Shown here one piece after another: positions 8,242 to 17,904 of a stretch of 51,453 nt of DNA. The translations under genes and the position numbers were made by a program. This stretch comes from Acidimicrobiales bacterium (lineage in GTDB: Bacteria; Actinomycetota; Acidimicrobiia; Acidimicrobiales; MedAcidi-G1): contig JASLKK010000011.1 of NCBI GenBank assembly GCA_030747595.1, positions 49,157-100,609 on the forward strand. The letters are read 5' to 3'. Within the stretch, counting starts at the first letter, position 1. Each line of letters starts with the position of its first letter. The notes beneath the pieces are model-generated. The model searched no databases and was not told the DNA's origin. It saw only the letters and a program-made list of their open reading frames with translations.

Positions 8242-9036
8242 TCAGCCGATACCCAGATCAGCTTCGAGGGTTACGTCTTTCTCAGAAGCGGCCTCTCCCT
8301 CTGAAGCCGCATCGCCCTCCCACATGGGCTCTCGGGGATGGTCGTAGCGGACCTCCATCGGTTCGCCCCGGATGGCAGCGAAGGCCTCGTCCACCCACTC
8401 GGCTGGAAGGGCGTGCCCCTCGGGCATGGAGTCAGCCGCGAAGAAGCCCACGTCGAGGCACTCGAGCGGGTGGGCCGCTAGTTCGCCGCCCGTCATCCGA
8501 CAGTGAAAGACCAGTGAATAAAGCGGGATGCCGGTGATTCCCAGGCGAAGCCCGTCGAGGATGGCGATGGGGCGAACCACCTCGCACTCGATGCCCGTCT
8601 CCTCGAGGACTTCCTTGACCACCACCTCGGCAGGTGAGTAGCCGACGTCGGCCCACCCGGTGGGGTACAGCCACACGCCCGACCCGGACCGCTGGACCAG
8701 CAACATCTCGCCGGCATCGTTACCGACCACCGCACCGACGGTGGTCTTGGGGGTGACGTATCCCCTGACGCCAGAACCCACGGTGTCGTACCACTCGGCC
8801 ACAAGGTTGTCGGGATCCACGGTGCGTCCCGACAGGGCGTCGGACCGGGACCGGATCTCGGCGGCTACGTGGAGGACCTCCTCGTAGCGCTCCTTCTCGT
8901 AAAGCGACTCGGTGAAGCCCATACCGGTGCGGGCCGACGCCGAGAGCGCCTCGGCCCATCGCAGCAGGTCGGCCTGACCGGGGGGCGGAGGTACACCGGG
9001 ATCAGAGTTCATGGATGCACCGTAGGCGGACGACAT
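8242..9036 (-). CDS. NUDIX hydrolase with N-terminal NUDIX_N domain
   Basis: A 264-residue hydrolase of nucleoside-diphosphate-linked compounds (often ADP-ribose or related). Residues about 25-70 (RWAEALSASARTG, then YEKERYEEVLHVAAEIRS) match the helical NUDIX_N domain. The NUDIX box spans about residues 132-154: GWADVGYSPAEVVVKEVLEE then TG. The early box Glu is Tyr and REXXEE is KEVLEE; similar changes occur in this subgroup, so activity is still likely. A Glu/Ala-rich tail of about 35 residues follows. An in-frame ATG eight codons later is an alternative start. Ends 40 bp from the convergent PAC2 gene. Confidence 0.86.
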   Translation of the reverse strand: MSSAYGASMNSDPGVPPPPGQADLLRWAEALSASARTGMGFTESLYEKERYEEVLHVAAEIRSRSDALSGRTVDPDNLVAEWYDTVGSGVRGYVTPKTTVGAVVGNDAGEMLLVQRSGSGVWLYPTGWADVGYSPAEVVVKEVLEETGIECEVVRPIAILDGLRLGITGIPLYSLVFHCRMTGGELAAHPLECLDVGFFAADSMPEGHALPAEWVDEAFAAIRGEPMEVRYDHPREPMWEGDAASEGEAASEKDVTLEADLGIG

Positions 9037-9066
9037 GACGTGGTTAACGACGGGGACCCGGCGGGA

Positions 9067-11379
9067 TCAGAAATCGACGGCCACCCATCGCAGCACCGAC
9101 AGTTCCACCTCTGCGAGGTGCTCGGGGTCGGTGATCTTGGCGCCGAACTGATCCCGCACGTAGAAGGCGTCGATCACGTCCGATCCGAGGGTCTGGACGT
9201 GGGCCCGGACGATGTCAAGGTCCAGTTCAGCGAAAGCCCGGGTGATCCGATACAGCACGCCGACACCGTCGGGGCACGTCACCTCCAGCACGGTGGCGGT
9301 GGCCGACGAGACGTTGTCGACGGTCATAGTTGGGCGGGCTGGGCGAGCGGTTAGGTGGATGGGTCGGTAGGTGCGCGACCGGTCACCGAGGCGGGCCGCC
9401 ACGGCCAGGCGGCCGGCCAGGGCCCGGTTGACCTGTTCGTCGATCCGCGCCCAGTCGGGTTCGCCGCCCAGCACCGATCCAACACGGAACACCGAGAGTG
9501 CCCGCCCATGCTCGGAATGAGCCGACGCACCAAGGACATCAGCCCCGTTGAGGGCTAGCACGCCGGCCACTTTGGCAAACGTGCCCGGGCGGTCTGCGGC
9601 CACCACGGTCAGTTCCAGCCCCTCTCCACGCACCACGAACGTCCCGTCGTCGAGCAGGGCCTGCTGGGCAGCATCCGGAAAGGAACCCCCGACCACATCA
9701 CCGACGTCGCCCCCACCCAATACGTGGGAGGTTCGTTCCACCAACTCACGGACTAGGCCGGCCTTCCAGTTGCTCCATGCCGACGGGCCGGTAGCGATCG
9801 AATCGGCTTCGGTGAGGGCCCCGAGGAGGCCCAGCAACACGGTTCCGCCAACTGCATCAGCCACCTGGCGGATAGTGCCGTTGTCGTCGAGGTCGCGCCG
9901 GGTGGCCACGTCGGGCAGCAGCAGGTGGTGTTCGACCATGGCGACCAGCAAGTCGACGTCGTCGCCCTCATAGCCCATTCGGGCGGCAATGGTCGTCAGG
10001 AGGTCGACGCCGACCACCGTGTGGTCACCGGGATAACCCTTACCGATGTCGTGGAACAGGGCACCGACCAGCAACAGGTCGGGCCGCTCCACCTGGCCGA
10101 CCAGCCGGGACGCCTCAGCCGCCGCCTCCATCAGGTGACGGTCCACTGTGAACCGGTGGTAGGCGTTGCGCTGGGGCCGTGAACGGCAGGGTTCCCATTC
10201 GGGCACCAGTAGTACGAAGAGGCCCACCTGGTCGAGGTCCTCGATAACCGGAATGGCCGCCGGTCCGGCCGCCAACAGGTCGACAAACAAGCCCCGTGCC
10301 TCGGCGGGCCACGGCGCGGGCAGCGGCTCGGCGTGATCGGCAAGGCGTTCCAGAGATCCACGCTGCAGGTAGGCGTCGTGGCGGGCTGCACTGGCTGCGT
10401 ACCGCAGAACGAGCAGTGGGTCGCCCAGATCAGCATCATCGGTCAACTCGAGGCGGCCGTCATCGAGCACCAGGCCGGGGGCCACCTCCCGGCGTCGGAT
10501 TCCGGAAAGTGCCTTCATCGGTCCGCGTCGACGCGAGGCCCGCAACGTACGACGGGCAGCACCCTCCCCCGTCCAGGCAATGGTCCGGCCCGCTGCCGAG
10601 ACCTCCGCCATCAGGACGTCGGCATCAGCTAAGCCCAGCGCAGCAGCTACGTCATCTTGGAGTTCCAACAGGAGCTTGTCGGCTCGCTGACCGGTCAGCC
10701 GGTGGAGTTCAACACGGACTTCCAACAGCGTCTCAAAGGCTGCGGCCAGGCCGGCCGACTCAGCCTCACGCAAGATGGGCACCGTGGCCTGCTCCACCCA
10801 GAACAAGCTGTGCACGTCTCGCAGACCGCCGCGGGCCTCCTTGATATCCGGCTCCAGAAGGAACGCCACCTCACCGAACCGGGCGTGACGCTCCGCGACC
10901 GCCCCCTGGAGTTGGTCAAGATTCTGGCGCGACCGTCCCTTCCACTGGGCCAGCGCCCGCTCAGCCAAGTCGTCGACCAGAGCCTCTCCGTCGGCCGAGC
11001 TAGCAGCCACCACTCGGGCAGCCAGCAGGCTGGTGGCCGTCTCCAGATTCTCGGCGCCCACATCAAGCAACTGGGCCACCGTGCCTACCTGGTGGCCGAG
11101 CTTCAGGCCGGCATCCCACAGCGGATACCAGACTCGTTCGGCGATGTCGCCCATATCCATGCCGGGGATGTGCACCAACGCCACGTCCAGGTCGCTGCCC
11201 GGGCACTGCTCGCCCCGGCCGTAGCCACCGACGGCCACCAGCGCCACCCCAGGAGGCACATCGGCCGCCGCGAACACTGCAGCCAGATAGTCGTCAAAGC
11301 GGCCAGTCAACGCGGCACAGAACGCCGGACCCTGGAGGGATCGATCGTCCAGTAGGTCGGATATGTCGAACACGGTCAC
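9067..11379 (-). CDS. glnD: [Protein-PII] nucleotidyltransferase/hydrolase GlnD
   Basis: A 770-residue bifunctional sensor enzyme that modifies PII signalling protein according to glutamine level and removes the group again. Domains in order: nucleotidyltransferase with GGYGRGEQCPGSDLDVALVH (residues 51-70), the GlnD linker region (FLLEPDIKEARGGLRDVHSL), an HD phosphohydrolase domain with LFHDIGKG (about 441-448), and two C-terminal ACT domains (LTVVAADRPGTFAKVAGVL; LEVTCPDGVGVLYRITRAFA) for glutamine sensing. Start is GTG at 11379, 26 bp after amt, so both are probably co-transcribed. In several actinobacteria GlnD adenylylates GlnK; whether that holds here is unknown. The usual glnK/glnB gene between amt and glnD is missing. 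Confidence 0.95.
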   Translation of the reverse strand: MTVFDISDLLDDRSLQGPAFCAALTGRFDDYLAAVFAAADVPPGVALVAVGGYGRGEQCPGSDLDVALVHIPGMDMGDIAERVWYPLWDAGLKLGHQVGTVAQLLDVGAENLETATSLLAARVVAASSADGEALVDDLAERALAQWKGRSRQNLDQLQGAVAERHARFGEVAFLLEPDIKEARGGLRDVHSLFWVEQATVPILREAESAGLAAAFETLLEVRVELHRLTGQRADKLLLELQDDVAAALGLADADVLMAEVSAAGRTIAWTGEGAARRTLRASRRRGPMKALSGIRRREVAPGLVLDDGRLELTDDADLGDPLLVLRYAASAARHDAYLQRGSLERLADHAEPLPAPWPAEARGLFVDLLAAGPAAIPVIEDLDQVGLFVLLVPEWEPCRSRPQRNAYHRFTVDRHLMEAAAEASRLVGQVERPDLLLVGALFHDIGKGYPGDHTVVGVDLLTTIAARMGYEGDDVDLLVAMVEHHLLLPDVATRRDLDDNGTIRQVADAVGGTVLLGLLGALTEADSIATGPSAWSNWKAGLVRELVERTSHVLGGGDVGDVVGGSFPDAAQQALLDDGTFVVRGEGLELTVVAADRPGTFAKVAGVLALNGADVLGASAHSEHGRALSVFRVGSVLGGEPDWARIDEQVNRALAGRLAVAARLGDRSRTYRPIHLTARPARPTMTVDNVSSATATVLEVTCPDGVGVLYRITRAFAELDLDIVRAHVQTLGSDVIDAFYVRDQFGAKITDPEHLAEVELSVLRWVAVDF

Positions 11380-11405
11380 GTTCCTGACCGTGGGCCCGAG
11401 GTCGA

Positions 11406-12644
11406 TCAGGCCACCACCGAACCCTTGGGGCCTTCGTTGTAGGCCGACTCGGCGTGGATCCGCTGGTCGAGTCCGACCACCTCGGTCTCTTCGTCGACCC
11501 GGAGGCCGACCACCGCGTCGATTGCCTTGACGATCACCCAGGTCATGGCAAACGAGAAGACCACGACCGAACCGATGGCCACCGCCTGGTCCAAGAAGAG
11601 CTCGATACCGCCACCGAAGAACAAGCCATCGTCGAAGCCGCCGCCCGGTATGGCGCTGGAGTCAGCGAATAGGCCCAGCAGCAGACCACCGAGGATGCCG
11701 CCCACGCCGTGGATGCCCACCACGTCAAGGCTGTCGTCGAAGCCGAACCGGGTCTTGAGGGTCAGGGCTAGATAGCAGACGCTGCCGGCCAGGAGGCCGA
11801 ACACGATGCCGGCCAGCCCACCCACGTAGCCTGCGGCCGGGGTGATGGCCACCAACGCGGCGACCACGCCGGAGGCGGCACCCAACGAGGTGGCCTGACC
11901 ATCACGTAGCTTTTCGGTGGCTAGCCAGCCGACCATGCCGGCCGCCGCGGCGAGAAACGTATTCAACAGGGCCTGCACGGCCTGGCCATTGGCCGCACCG
12001 GCCGATCCGGCGTTGAACCCGAACCAGCCGAACCACAGGATGCCGGTACCGATCATCACCAGCGGCATGTCGTGCGGGGGCATGGCCTCCGTCGGCCAGC
12101 CCTTCCGCTTTCCCAGGACCAGAACGAAGGCCAGGGCGGCAGCCGCCGCGTTGACGTGGATCGCCGTGCCGCCGGCGAAGTCCAACGCTCCATTGCCGTG
12201 CTGCCAGCCGCTGTACACCCAGTAGGTGACCGGGCTGTAGACCAGCACCAGCCAGACGGGCACGAACAGCACCCACGCCGAGAACTTGAGTCGGTCGGCC
12301 ACCGCTCCCGAGATGAGCGCCGGGGTGATGGAGGCGAAGGTCATTAGGAAGGCCACGAACACCAGGCCCTCGGTGTCGCCGGCCATGCCCTTGAGGCCGA
12401 TGAAGTCGAAGTTGCCGATCCAGTCGCCACCGAAGAAGCCGTCCCCGTCGGGCGAGTTGCCAATCGAGTACGAGACCAGCACCCACACGATGGGCACGAT
12501 TCCGATGCAGTACATGTTCATCATCAACATGTTCAGCACGTTCTTAGAGCGGACCATGCCGCCGTAGAACAGGGCCAGTCCCGGCACCATGAAGACGACG
12601 AGGGCCGTGCTGGTCAACATCCAGGCAATGTCACCAGAATCCAT
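11406..12644 (-). CDS. amt: Ammonium transporter Amt
   Basis: A 412-residue integral membrane channel of the Amt/Mep/Rh family, normally a trimer with 11 helices per subunit, that brings ammonium into the cell. Visible marks: the N-terminal helix ending FYGGMVRSKNVLNMLMMN, the pore-region HVNAAAAALAF with its His, GTGILWFGWFGFNAGS, and the second pore His in DVVGIHGVGGILGG. No extra N-terminal signal is seen; the protein starts MDSGDIAWMLTSTALVVFM. ATG at 12644 follows AAAGGA at good spacing. glnD follows by 26 bp. A GlnR-like operator lies upstream, consistent with induction under nitrogen limitation. Confidence 0.96.
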   Translation of the reverse strand: MDSGDIAWMLTSTALVVFMVPGLALFYGGMVRSKNVLNMLMMNMYCIGIVPIVWVLVSYSIGNSPDGDGFFGGDWIGNFDFIGLKGMAGDTEGLVFVAFLMTFASITPALISGAVADRLKFSAWVLFVPVWLVLVYSPVTYWVYSGWQHGNGALDFAGGTAIHVNAAAAALAFVLVLGKRKGWPTEAMPPHDMPLVMIGTGILWFGWFGFNAGSAGAANGQAVQALLNTFLAAAAGMVGWLATEKLRDGQATSLGAASGVVAALVAITPAAGYVGGLAGIVFGLLAGSVCYLALTLKTRFGFDDSLDVVGIHGVGGILGGLLLGLFADSSAIPGGGFDDGLFFGGGIELFLDQAVAIGSVVVFSFAMTWVIVKAIDAVVGLRVDEETEVVGLDQRIHAESAYNEGPKGSVVA

Positions 12645-12714
12645 TGGGGGGTCCTTTCAGGTTTCGCGACGGGCGCGAGATGTGGGTGGTCGGTCGACAG
12701 GTTGACCGCTGTGC

Positions 12715-12752
12715 ATCACGGCATGGTCACGCCAGTGTTTCAGGACGGTGAA
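12715..12752 (-). promoter_or_regulatory. GlnR-like nitrogen-control operator upstream of amt
   Basis: On the minus strand four 5-mers occur in order with exactly 6 bases between each: TTCAC, GAAAC, GTGAC, GTGAT. This matches the spacing of the actinobacterial GlnR box pair (gTnAC-n6-GaAAC twice); the middle two are perfect, the first is good, the last is weak. The site ends 71 bp before the amt start, the usual position for GlnR control of amt-glnD operons. GlnR itself is not in the window. Confidence 0.55.
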
Positions 12753-12777
12753 CTGTTCCGGTCAGACGACCCGTCGC

Positions 12778-13287
12778 TCAGGAAGATCCATCTCCCTCGA
12801 GGTGACGTCGACGGTGAACGAAGGCCTTGGCTGCGCCCCACGCCAGGCCGGGGCCCTGCAGATCAGGATGAACGTCGGCAAACGAGGAGGGCGTCAGGTC
12901 GTAGAGATCGTCGGGGAACATCCGGACGGCATCGCCGTCGCGGTCCACCGGCGGAACACCGGCAGTCCGCAGCAGCTCGGTCGGGAATCGAACGGCGTCG
13001 CGCAGTACGGCCAGCGGTCCGGTCCACTGCTCGTCGACGTCGGCATCCAGCAGGGCCCGCAAACGCTCCCCCACCTCGTCGGCAGCCCTACGGCCTGCAT
13101 CGGCTAGCCGCTCGGCCGGCACCTCGACCGTGCCACCCGCCGGATCCTCGCTCCAGGCCTCCGCGACCCGGGACACGCACTGCTCCACCCAGCCGGGAAG
13201 GGCCGCCACCAGTCCGTCGACCAGCACGTCAGCCAGCTCGGCAAGGCGAGCCTCAGGTTCCCGTGGTGGTCCAGAATCAGGCTCCAT
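12778..13287 (-). CDS. Conserved hypothetical protein, 169 aa
   Basis: No named domain is recognised. The protein is acidic and helical-looking in its first 110 residues and ends with FPDDLYDLTPSSFADVHPDL, then GLAWGAAKAFVHRRR. A similar closing segment occurs, from memory, in small actinobacterial proteins of unknown function. No membrane segment, signal peptide or Cys cluster beyond one Cys is seen. Its start overlaps the end of larE by 11 bp, so it is translated with larE and likely shares its transcript. A function cannot be given. Confidence 0.8.
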   Translation of the reverse strand: MEPDSGPPREPEARLAELADVLVDGLVAALPGWVEQCVSRVAEAWSEDPAGGTVEVPAERLADAGRRAADEVGERLRALLDADVDEQWTGPLAVLRDAVRFPTELLRTAGVPPVDRDGDAVRMFPDDLYDLTPSSFADVHPDLQGPGLAWGAAKAFVHRRRHLEGDGSS

Positions 13288-14143
13288 CGGACCCCAGGGC
13301 GGCGTTGAGGTTGCCGGACCGCAGGCCCTCGAGGTCCAGGGTGACGTAGCGATACCCCGAACTGGTCACCGCGGCCACCACGGCATCACGGCGCTCAACC
13401 ACGTCGGCCAGGCGATCCGTCGGTACCTCGATGCGGGCCGTGTCGTCGTAGTGACGGACCCGGAGGCCGTCAAAACCAAGGCGCCGCAACGCGGCCTCGG
13501 CCCGCTCGACGCCGGACAACACGCCAACGGTGACCTCGGTCCCGTAGGGCACCCGCGAGGCGAGACAGGCGGTGGCCGGCTTGTCGGCGGTCCGCAAGCC
13601 CAAGGCCCGAGACCGTGCCCGGACGTCGTCCTTGGTCAGGCCGGCTTCCACCAGGGGAAAGCGTGCTCCCCGGTCGGCCGCAGCCTTCTGGCCGGGCCGG
13701 TGATCGCCCAGATCATCGACGTTGACACCGAGCACCACGGTGGCCGACTCGGCGACTGCGATGGGGGCCAGCACGTCCATGAGGGCGTCTTTGCAGTGGG
13801 CACAGCGATCGGCGTCGTTGGCCCGGTAGGCAGCGTGGGTCATCTCGTCGGTCTCAACGGCCGACCAACGCAGGCCCCACTCGTCGGCCAACGACGCAGC
13901 GTCGGCCCGTTCGTCGCTGGCCAACGACGGCGACACGGCGGTGACCACGTGGACCCGGTCGGGGCCCAACAATGTGTGGGCGGCGTGGGCCAGCAGCGCC
14001 GAGTCGGCACCGCCGGAAAAGGCCACCACCACCCGGTCCAGATCGCGCAGGACCCGATGCAGCGCCTCCGACTTCAGGGCACTCGGCTCCGACACGTCCA
14101 GACGGCGCATGTCGGGTTCCGAAAAGGCGGGGACCGATCCCAT
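13277..14143 (-). CDS. larE: ATP-dependent sulfur transferase LarE-like (PP-loop)
   Basis: A 288-residue PP-loop enzyme. LarE adenylates a carboxylated pyridine precursor and inserts sulfur during synthesis of the nickel-pincer cofactor of lactate racemase-type enzymes. The PP-loop is VVAFSGGADSALLAHAA (about residue 38). The loop CLASRVPYGTEV contains one Cys in the position of the sacrificial Cys described in Lactobacillus LarE; a second pair occurs in RCAHCKDALMDVL. Length is close to family norm. It starts 3 bp after hemQ stops and overlaps the following hypothetical gene. LarB and LarC are not in the window, so the cofactor pathway cannot be confirmed; other LarE-like enzymes thiolate different substrates. 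Confidence 0.85.
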   Translation of the reverse strand: MGSVPAFSEPDMRRLDVSEPSALKSEALHRVLRDLDRVVVAFSGGADSALLAHAAHTLLGPDRVHVVTAVSPSLASDERADAASLADEWGLRWSAVETDEMTHAAYRANDADRCAHCKDALMDVLAPIAVAESATVVLGVNVDDLGDHRPGQKAAADRGARFPLVEAGLTKDDVRARSRALGLRTADKPATACLASRVPYGTEVTVGVLSGVERAEAALRRLGFDGLRVRHYDDTARIEVPTDRLADVVERRDAVVAAVTSSGYRYVTLDLEGLRSGNLNAALGSDGA

Positions 14144-14145
14144 GG

Positions 14146-14829
14146 TCAGGTGCAGCCAACCCGCTTCAGCACGACGTCCAGCTCGTCGACCATGCCGGCG
14201 TAGAAGGCTCCGAACTGACCGAAGCGGGCCGAAGCCCGGTCGTAGCGCATCGTGTAGACGACGTCCTTGAGGTCATCGGGGTGCTGTCCGAACAGGGTCA
14301 CGCCCCACTCGAAATCGTCGATACCCGTCGAGCCGGTGACCACCTGGAGGATCCGTCCGGCAAAGGTCCGGCCCGACGTGCCGTGCTCCATCATCAGTTC
14401 GTGTCGGTCGTCGTAGGGCAGCTCAAACCAGTTGGCGCCCACGTCACGACTCTTGGACATCGGGTAGAAGCACCATGCCGGCATGCCCTCGGGCGGCAGA
14501 ACCGGGTAGAGGCGGGCCCGCTTCATCTCGTCGGGAACACCCTGGGCGTATTCCGACACCTCGGTGAGGCTGAGGTAGCTATCGACCAACTCGAGGCCGG
14601 CGGCCACCAGGGCGGTCTGTAGGGCCCTGAGCCGCCACAGGTCGGTCCCGAGCGTCATGACGGCCACATCGGCCTTGTGGCCGAGAATGGCCACGGGGAC
14701 GACCTGGTCGCCAGCCTCGGTGGCCGCGTCGACGGCGACACGAACGGCGGCAGCGTCGCTTTGGCCGCACACCTTGAGGAACAGGTGGAGAACGGCCAGG
14801 CCGTCGGAGGGGGAAACGGGTTCGCTCAT
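14146..14829 (-). CDS. hemQ: Coproheme decarboxylase HemQ/ChdC (chlorite dismutase family)
   Basis: A 227-residue enzyme that oxidatively decarboxylates coproheme III to heme b, the last step of the coproporphyrin-dependent heme route used by actinobacteria. Tyr122 and Lys126 in FYPMSK align with the catalytic Tyr and Lys, and His149 in MMEHGTSGR with the heme-iron ligand, at the spacing seen in characterised HemQ. The closing TGSTGIDDFEWGVTLF and SARFGQFGAFYAG segments are typical. The open frame extends to 15042 but upstream residues are low-complexity and overlap fdhD, so ATG 14829 is chosen. Lies 35 bp after fdhD and 2 bp before larE. Confidence 0.93.
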   Translation of the reverse strand: MSEPVSPSDGLAVLHLFLKVCGQSDAAAVRVAVDAATEAGDQVVPVAILGHKADVAVMTLGTDLWRLRALQTALVAAGLELVDSYLSLTEVSEYAQGVPDEMKRARLYPVLPPEGMPAWCFYPMSKSRDVGANWFELPYDDRHELMMEHGTSGRTFAGRILQVVTGSTGIDDFEWGVTLFGQHPDDLKDVVYTMRYDRASARFGQFGAFYAGMVDELDVVLKRVGCT

Positions 14830-14864
14830 CGCGGCGAGTCTAGGGAGCGGCCCTGCCGGCCCTC

Positions 14865-15650
14865 TCAGTCGCCGGTGTAGAGGTTGAGCCGGTCGCCGCG
14901 GGCGAAGCCGGCCAGTTGAAGGTTGGCGGTCCGGGCCGTCTCGACGGCGAGTGCCGATGGTCCGCTGACCGCCACCAGGCTGGCGAACCCGGCGGCCCAC
15001 GCCTTCTGGGCCATCTCGAACGAGGCCCGGCCACTGACCCACAGGCCTAGATCGCCGGCCGGCAGGAGACCGTCCATGTGAAGCCGACCCACCACCTTGT
15101 CGACCGCGTTGTGGCGACCGATGTCCTCACGTAGCAGTAACGGCTGACCCGTGCGGTCGAAGGCCACGGCGGCGTGCACGGCCCCGGTGGTCGAGAAGAG
15201 AGCCTGACCGTCGATGTGGTCGGTCATGGCGGCAAGCACCTCGACGTCGAAGGGTTCGACGTCGAGTGGGCGAAGGCGTTCACGCAGTTCGTCGATGGCC
15301 ACCGTTCCGCAAATACCGCAGGACGACGAGGCGGGGCCGAGCCGAGGCGTGGGGACGGGCGCCCGACCACCGGTGTCCACGGTGACGTCGTTGTACTCGG
15401 CCTCCGACGCCAACCCCTGTCCGCAGTAGCGGACCGAGCGGACCGGAGTGTCAGCCAGAACACCCTCGGTGATGCAGAACCCGACGGCCAGCTCAAAGTC
15501 ATCACCCGGGGTTCGCATGGTGGTGGCCACCAGCTCACCGTCGAGGCGGATCGACATGGGTTCCTCGACGATCAGCTCGTCGGGGACGCGACGGTTGCCA
15601 TCAGCGTCGACACGGCGGGTCAGCACCCGAGCGGTCCGGCCCCGGCTCAT
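14865..15650 (-). CDS. fdhD: Formate dehydrogenase accessory sulfurtransferase FdhD
   Basis: A 261-residue sulfur carrier that passes sulfur from a cysteine desulfurase to the molybdenum cofactor of formate dehydrogenases. Visible marks: PMSIRLDGELVATTMRTPGD, FELAVGFCITEGVL, and the conserved Cys pair Cys111/Cys114 in SSSCGICGT. The frame continues upstream to 15839 through terminator-like sequence; ATG at 15650 starting MSRGRTARVLTRRVDADG matches the family N-terminus. It is the first gene of fdhD-hemQ-larE-hypothetical, after a strong terminator region behind groEL. No formate dehydrogenase gene is in the window. Confidence 0.93.
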   Translation of the reverse strand: MSRGRTARVLTRRVDADGNRRVPDELIVEEPMSIRLDGELVATTMRTPGDDFELAVGFCITEGVLADTPVRSVRYCGQGLASEAEYNDVTVDTGGRAPVPTPRLGPASSSCGICGTVAIDELRERLRPLDVEPFDVEVLAAMTDHIDGQALFSTTGAVHAAVAFDRTGQPLLLREDIGRHNAVDKVVGRLHMDGLLPAGDLGLWVSGRASFEMAQKAWAAGFASLVAVSGPSALAVETARTANLQLAGFARGDRLNLYTGD

Positions 15651-15722
15651 GTCCGGGCCCAGACGAATGTGTTCACCAGCCTCATGCCCACCAGTGAACA
15701 GGCTCGGCTCCCAAAACGCGGA

Positions 15723-15778
15723 ACGGGCGCCCCGCAAGGCGCCCGTCTCACGTATTCGGAACGGGAAGTACCGTTCCG
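15723..15778 (-). terminator. Tandem terminator hairpins after groEL
   Basis: Two hairpins follow the groEL stop codon (15790) on the minus strand. The first pairs CGGAACGG (15757-15764) with CCGTTCCG (15771-15778) around six bases. The second pairs ACGGGCGCC (15723-15731) with GGCGCCCGT (15738-15746) around six bases and is followed by GCGTTTT. They separate groEL from the fdhD operon. Confidence 0.7.
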
Positions 15779-15789
15779 GAAATCCCGTT

Positions 15790-17418
<1,629 letters not shown>

Positions 17419-17503
17419 TCAGTCAGGTTTTCGGTACGTACTCAAGTGATGACCGGTCGGTCGGCAACCGGTCGACATGGCCGGCAGCTCACGGGCGCGG
17501 CTG

Positions 17504-17530
17504 CTGGCACTCTCTTGCTACGAGTGCTAA
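17504..17530 (-). promoter_or_regulatory. CIRCE element (HrcA operator) upstream of groEL
   Basis: GAGTGCTAA (17522-17530) and CTGGCACTC (17504-17512) lie 9 bases apart. The consensus is TTAGCACTC-N9-GAGTGCTAA: one arm is perfect and the other differs at two outer bases. It sits 98 bp before the groEL start on the groEL side, so HrcA-mediated heat-shock repression is expected. hrcA is not in the window. Confidence 0.88.
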
Positions 17531-17618
17531 TCCAACCAGCGGATCGGCGGTTTTCCAACGTCGGAAGGTTGTCCGACAGGCCACCGTCGACCGCTGAAGC
17601 GGCCGACCAAAAGCTGGC

Positions 17619-17894
17619 TCAGCCTCCGGCAACAGCCGGGACGATGGCCAGCGCAGCGCCGTCGGGCACCTCGGTGTCAAGCCCATTCAGGAAACGGACG
17701 TCCTCGTCGCTCACGAACACGTTCACAAAGCGACGCAGGGTGCCGGACTCGTCGGTGATTCGCTCGGTAAACCCTGGGTGGGTGGCATCAAGAGCTGCCA
17801 GGGCCTCGCCCACGGTGCCGGCCTCGACGTTGACCTCGGGCTGACCGGAGGTCAGCGGACGGAGGGTGGTGGGGATGCGGATGGTGACGGCCAT
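17619..17894 (-). CDS. cysO: MoaD/ThiS-family sulfur carrier, CysO-like
   Basis: A 91-residue ubiquitin-fold sulfur carrier with a C-terminal Gly-Gly (ending LAIVPAVAGG), which is activated as a thiocarboxylate. The segments VTIRIPTTLRP, LRRFVNVFVSDEDVRFLNGL and the tail closely resemble mycobacterial CysO, which feeds sulfur to O-phosphoserine-dependent cysteine synthase CysM. The longer frame to 18137 runs into glycerate kinase and is not needed; ATG 17894 starts MAVTIRIPTT. It lies 10 bp after glycerate kinase, so the two are co-transcribed. The usual partners (CysM, the Mec peptidase, a MoeZ-type activator) are not in the window; a MoaD role is the alternative. Confidence 0.85.
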   Translation of the reverse strand: MAVTIRIPTTLRPLTSGQPEVNVEAGTVGEALAALDATHPGFTERITDESGTLRRFVNVFVSDEDVRFLNGLDTEVPDGAALAIVPAVAGG

Positions 17895-17904
17895 GGCCGG
17901 CACG

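Noticed and set aside
8242-9036. Tyr in place of the first Glu of the NUDIX box, as a sign of an inactive enzyme
   Set aside because: Such substitutions are common in NUDIX_N-type members and the REXXEE-equivalent core is kept.
17440-17446. ACTCAAG, half of a HAIR (HspR) element, near groEL
   Set aside because: The other half (CTTGAGT at 7-base spacing) is missing; CIRCE explains the regulation better.
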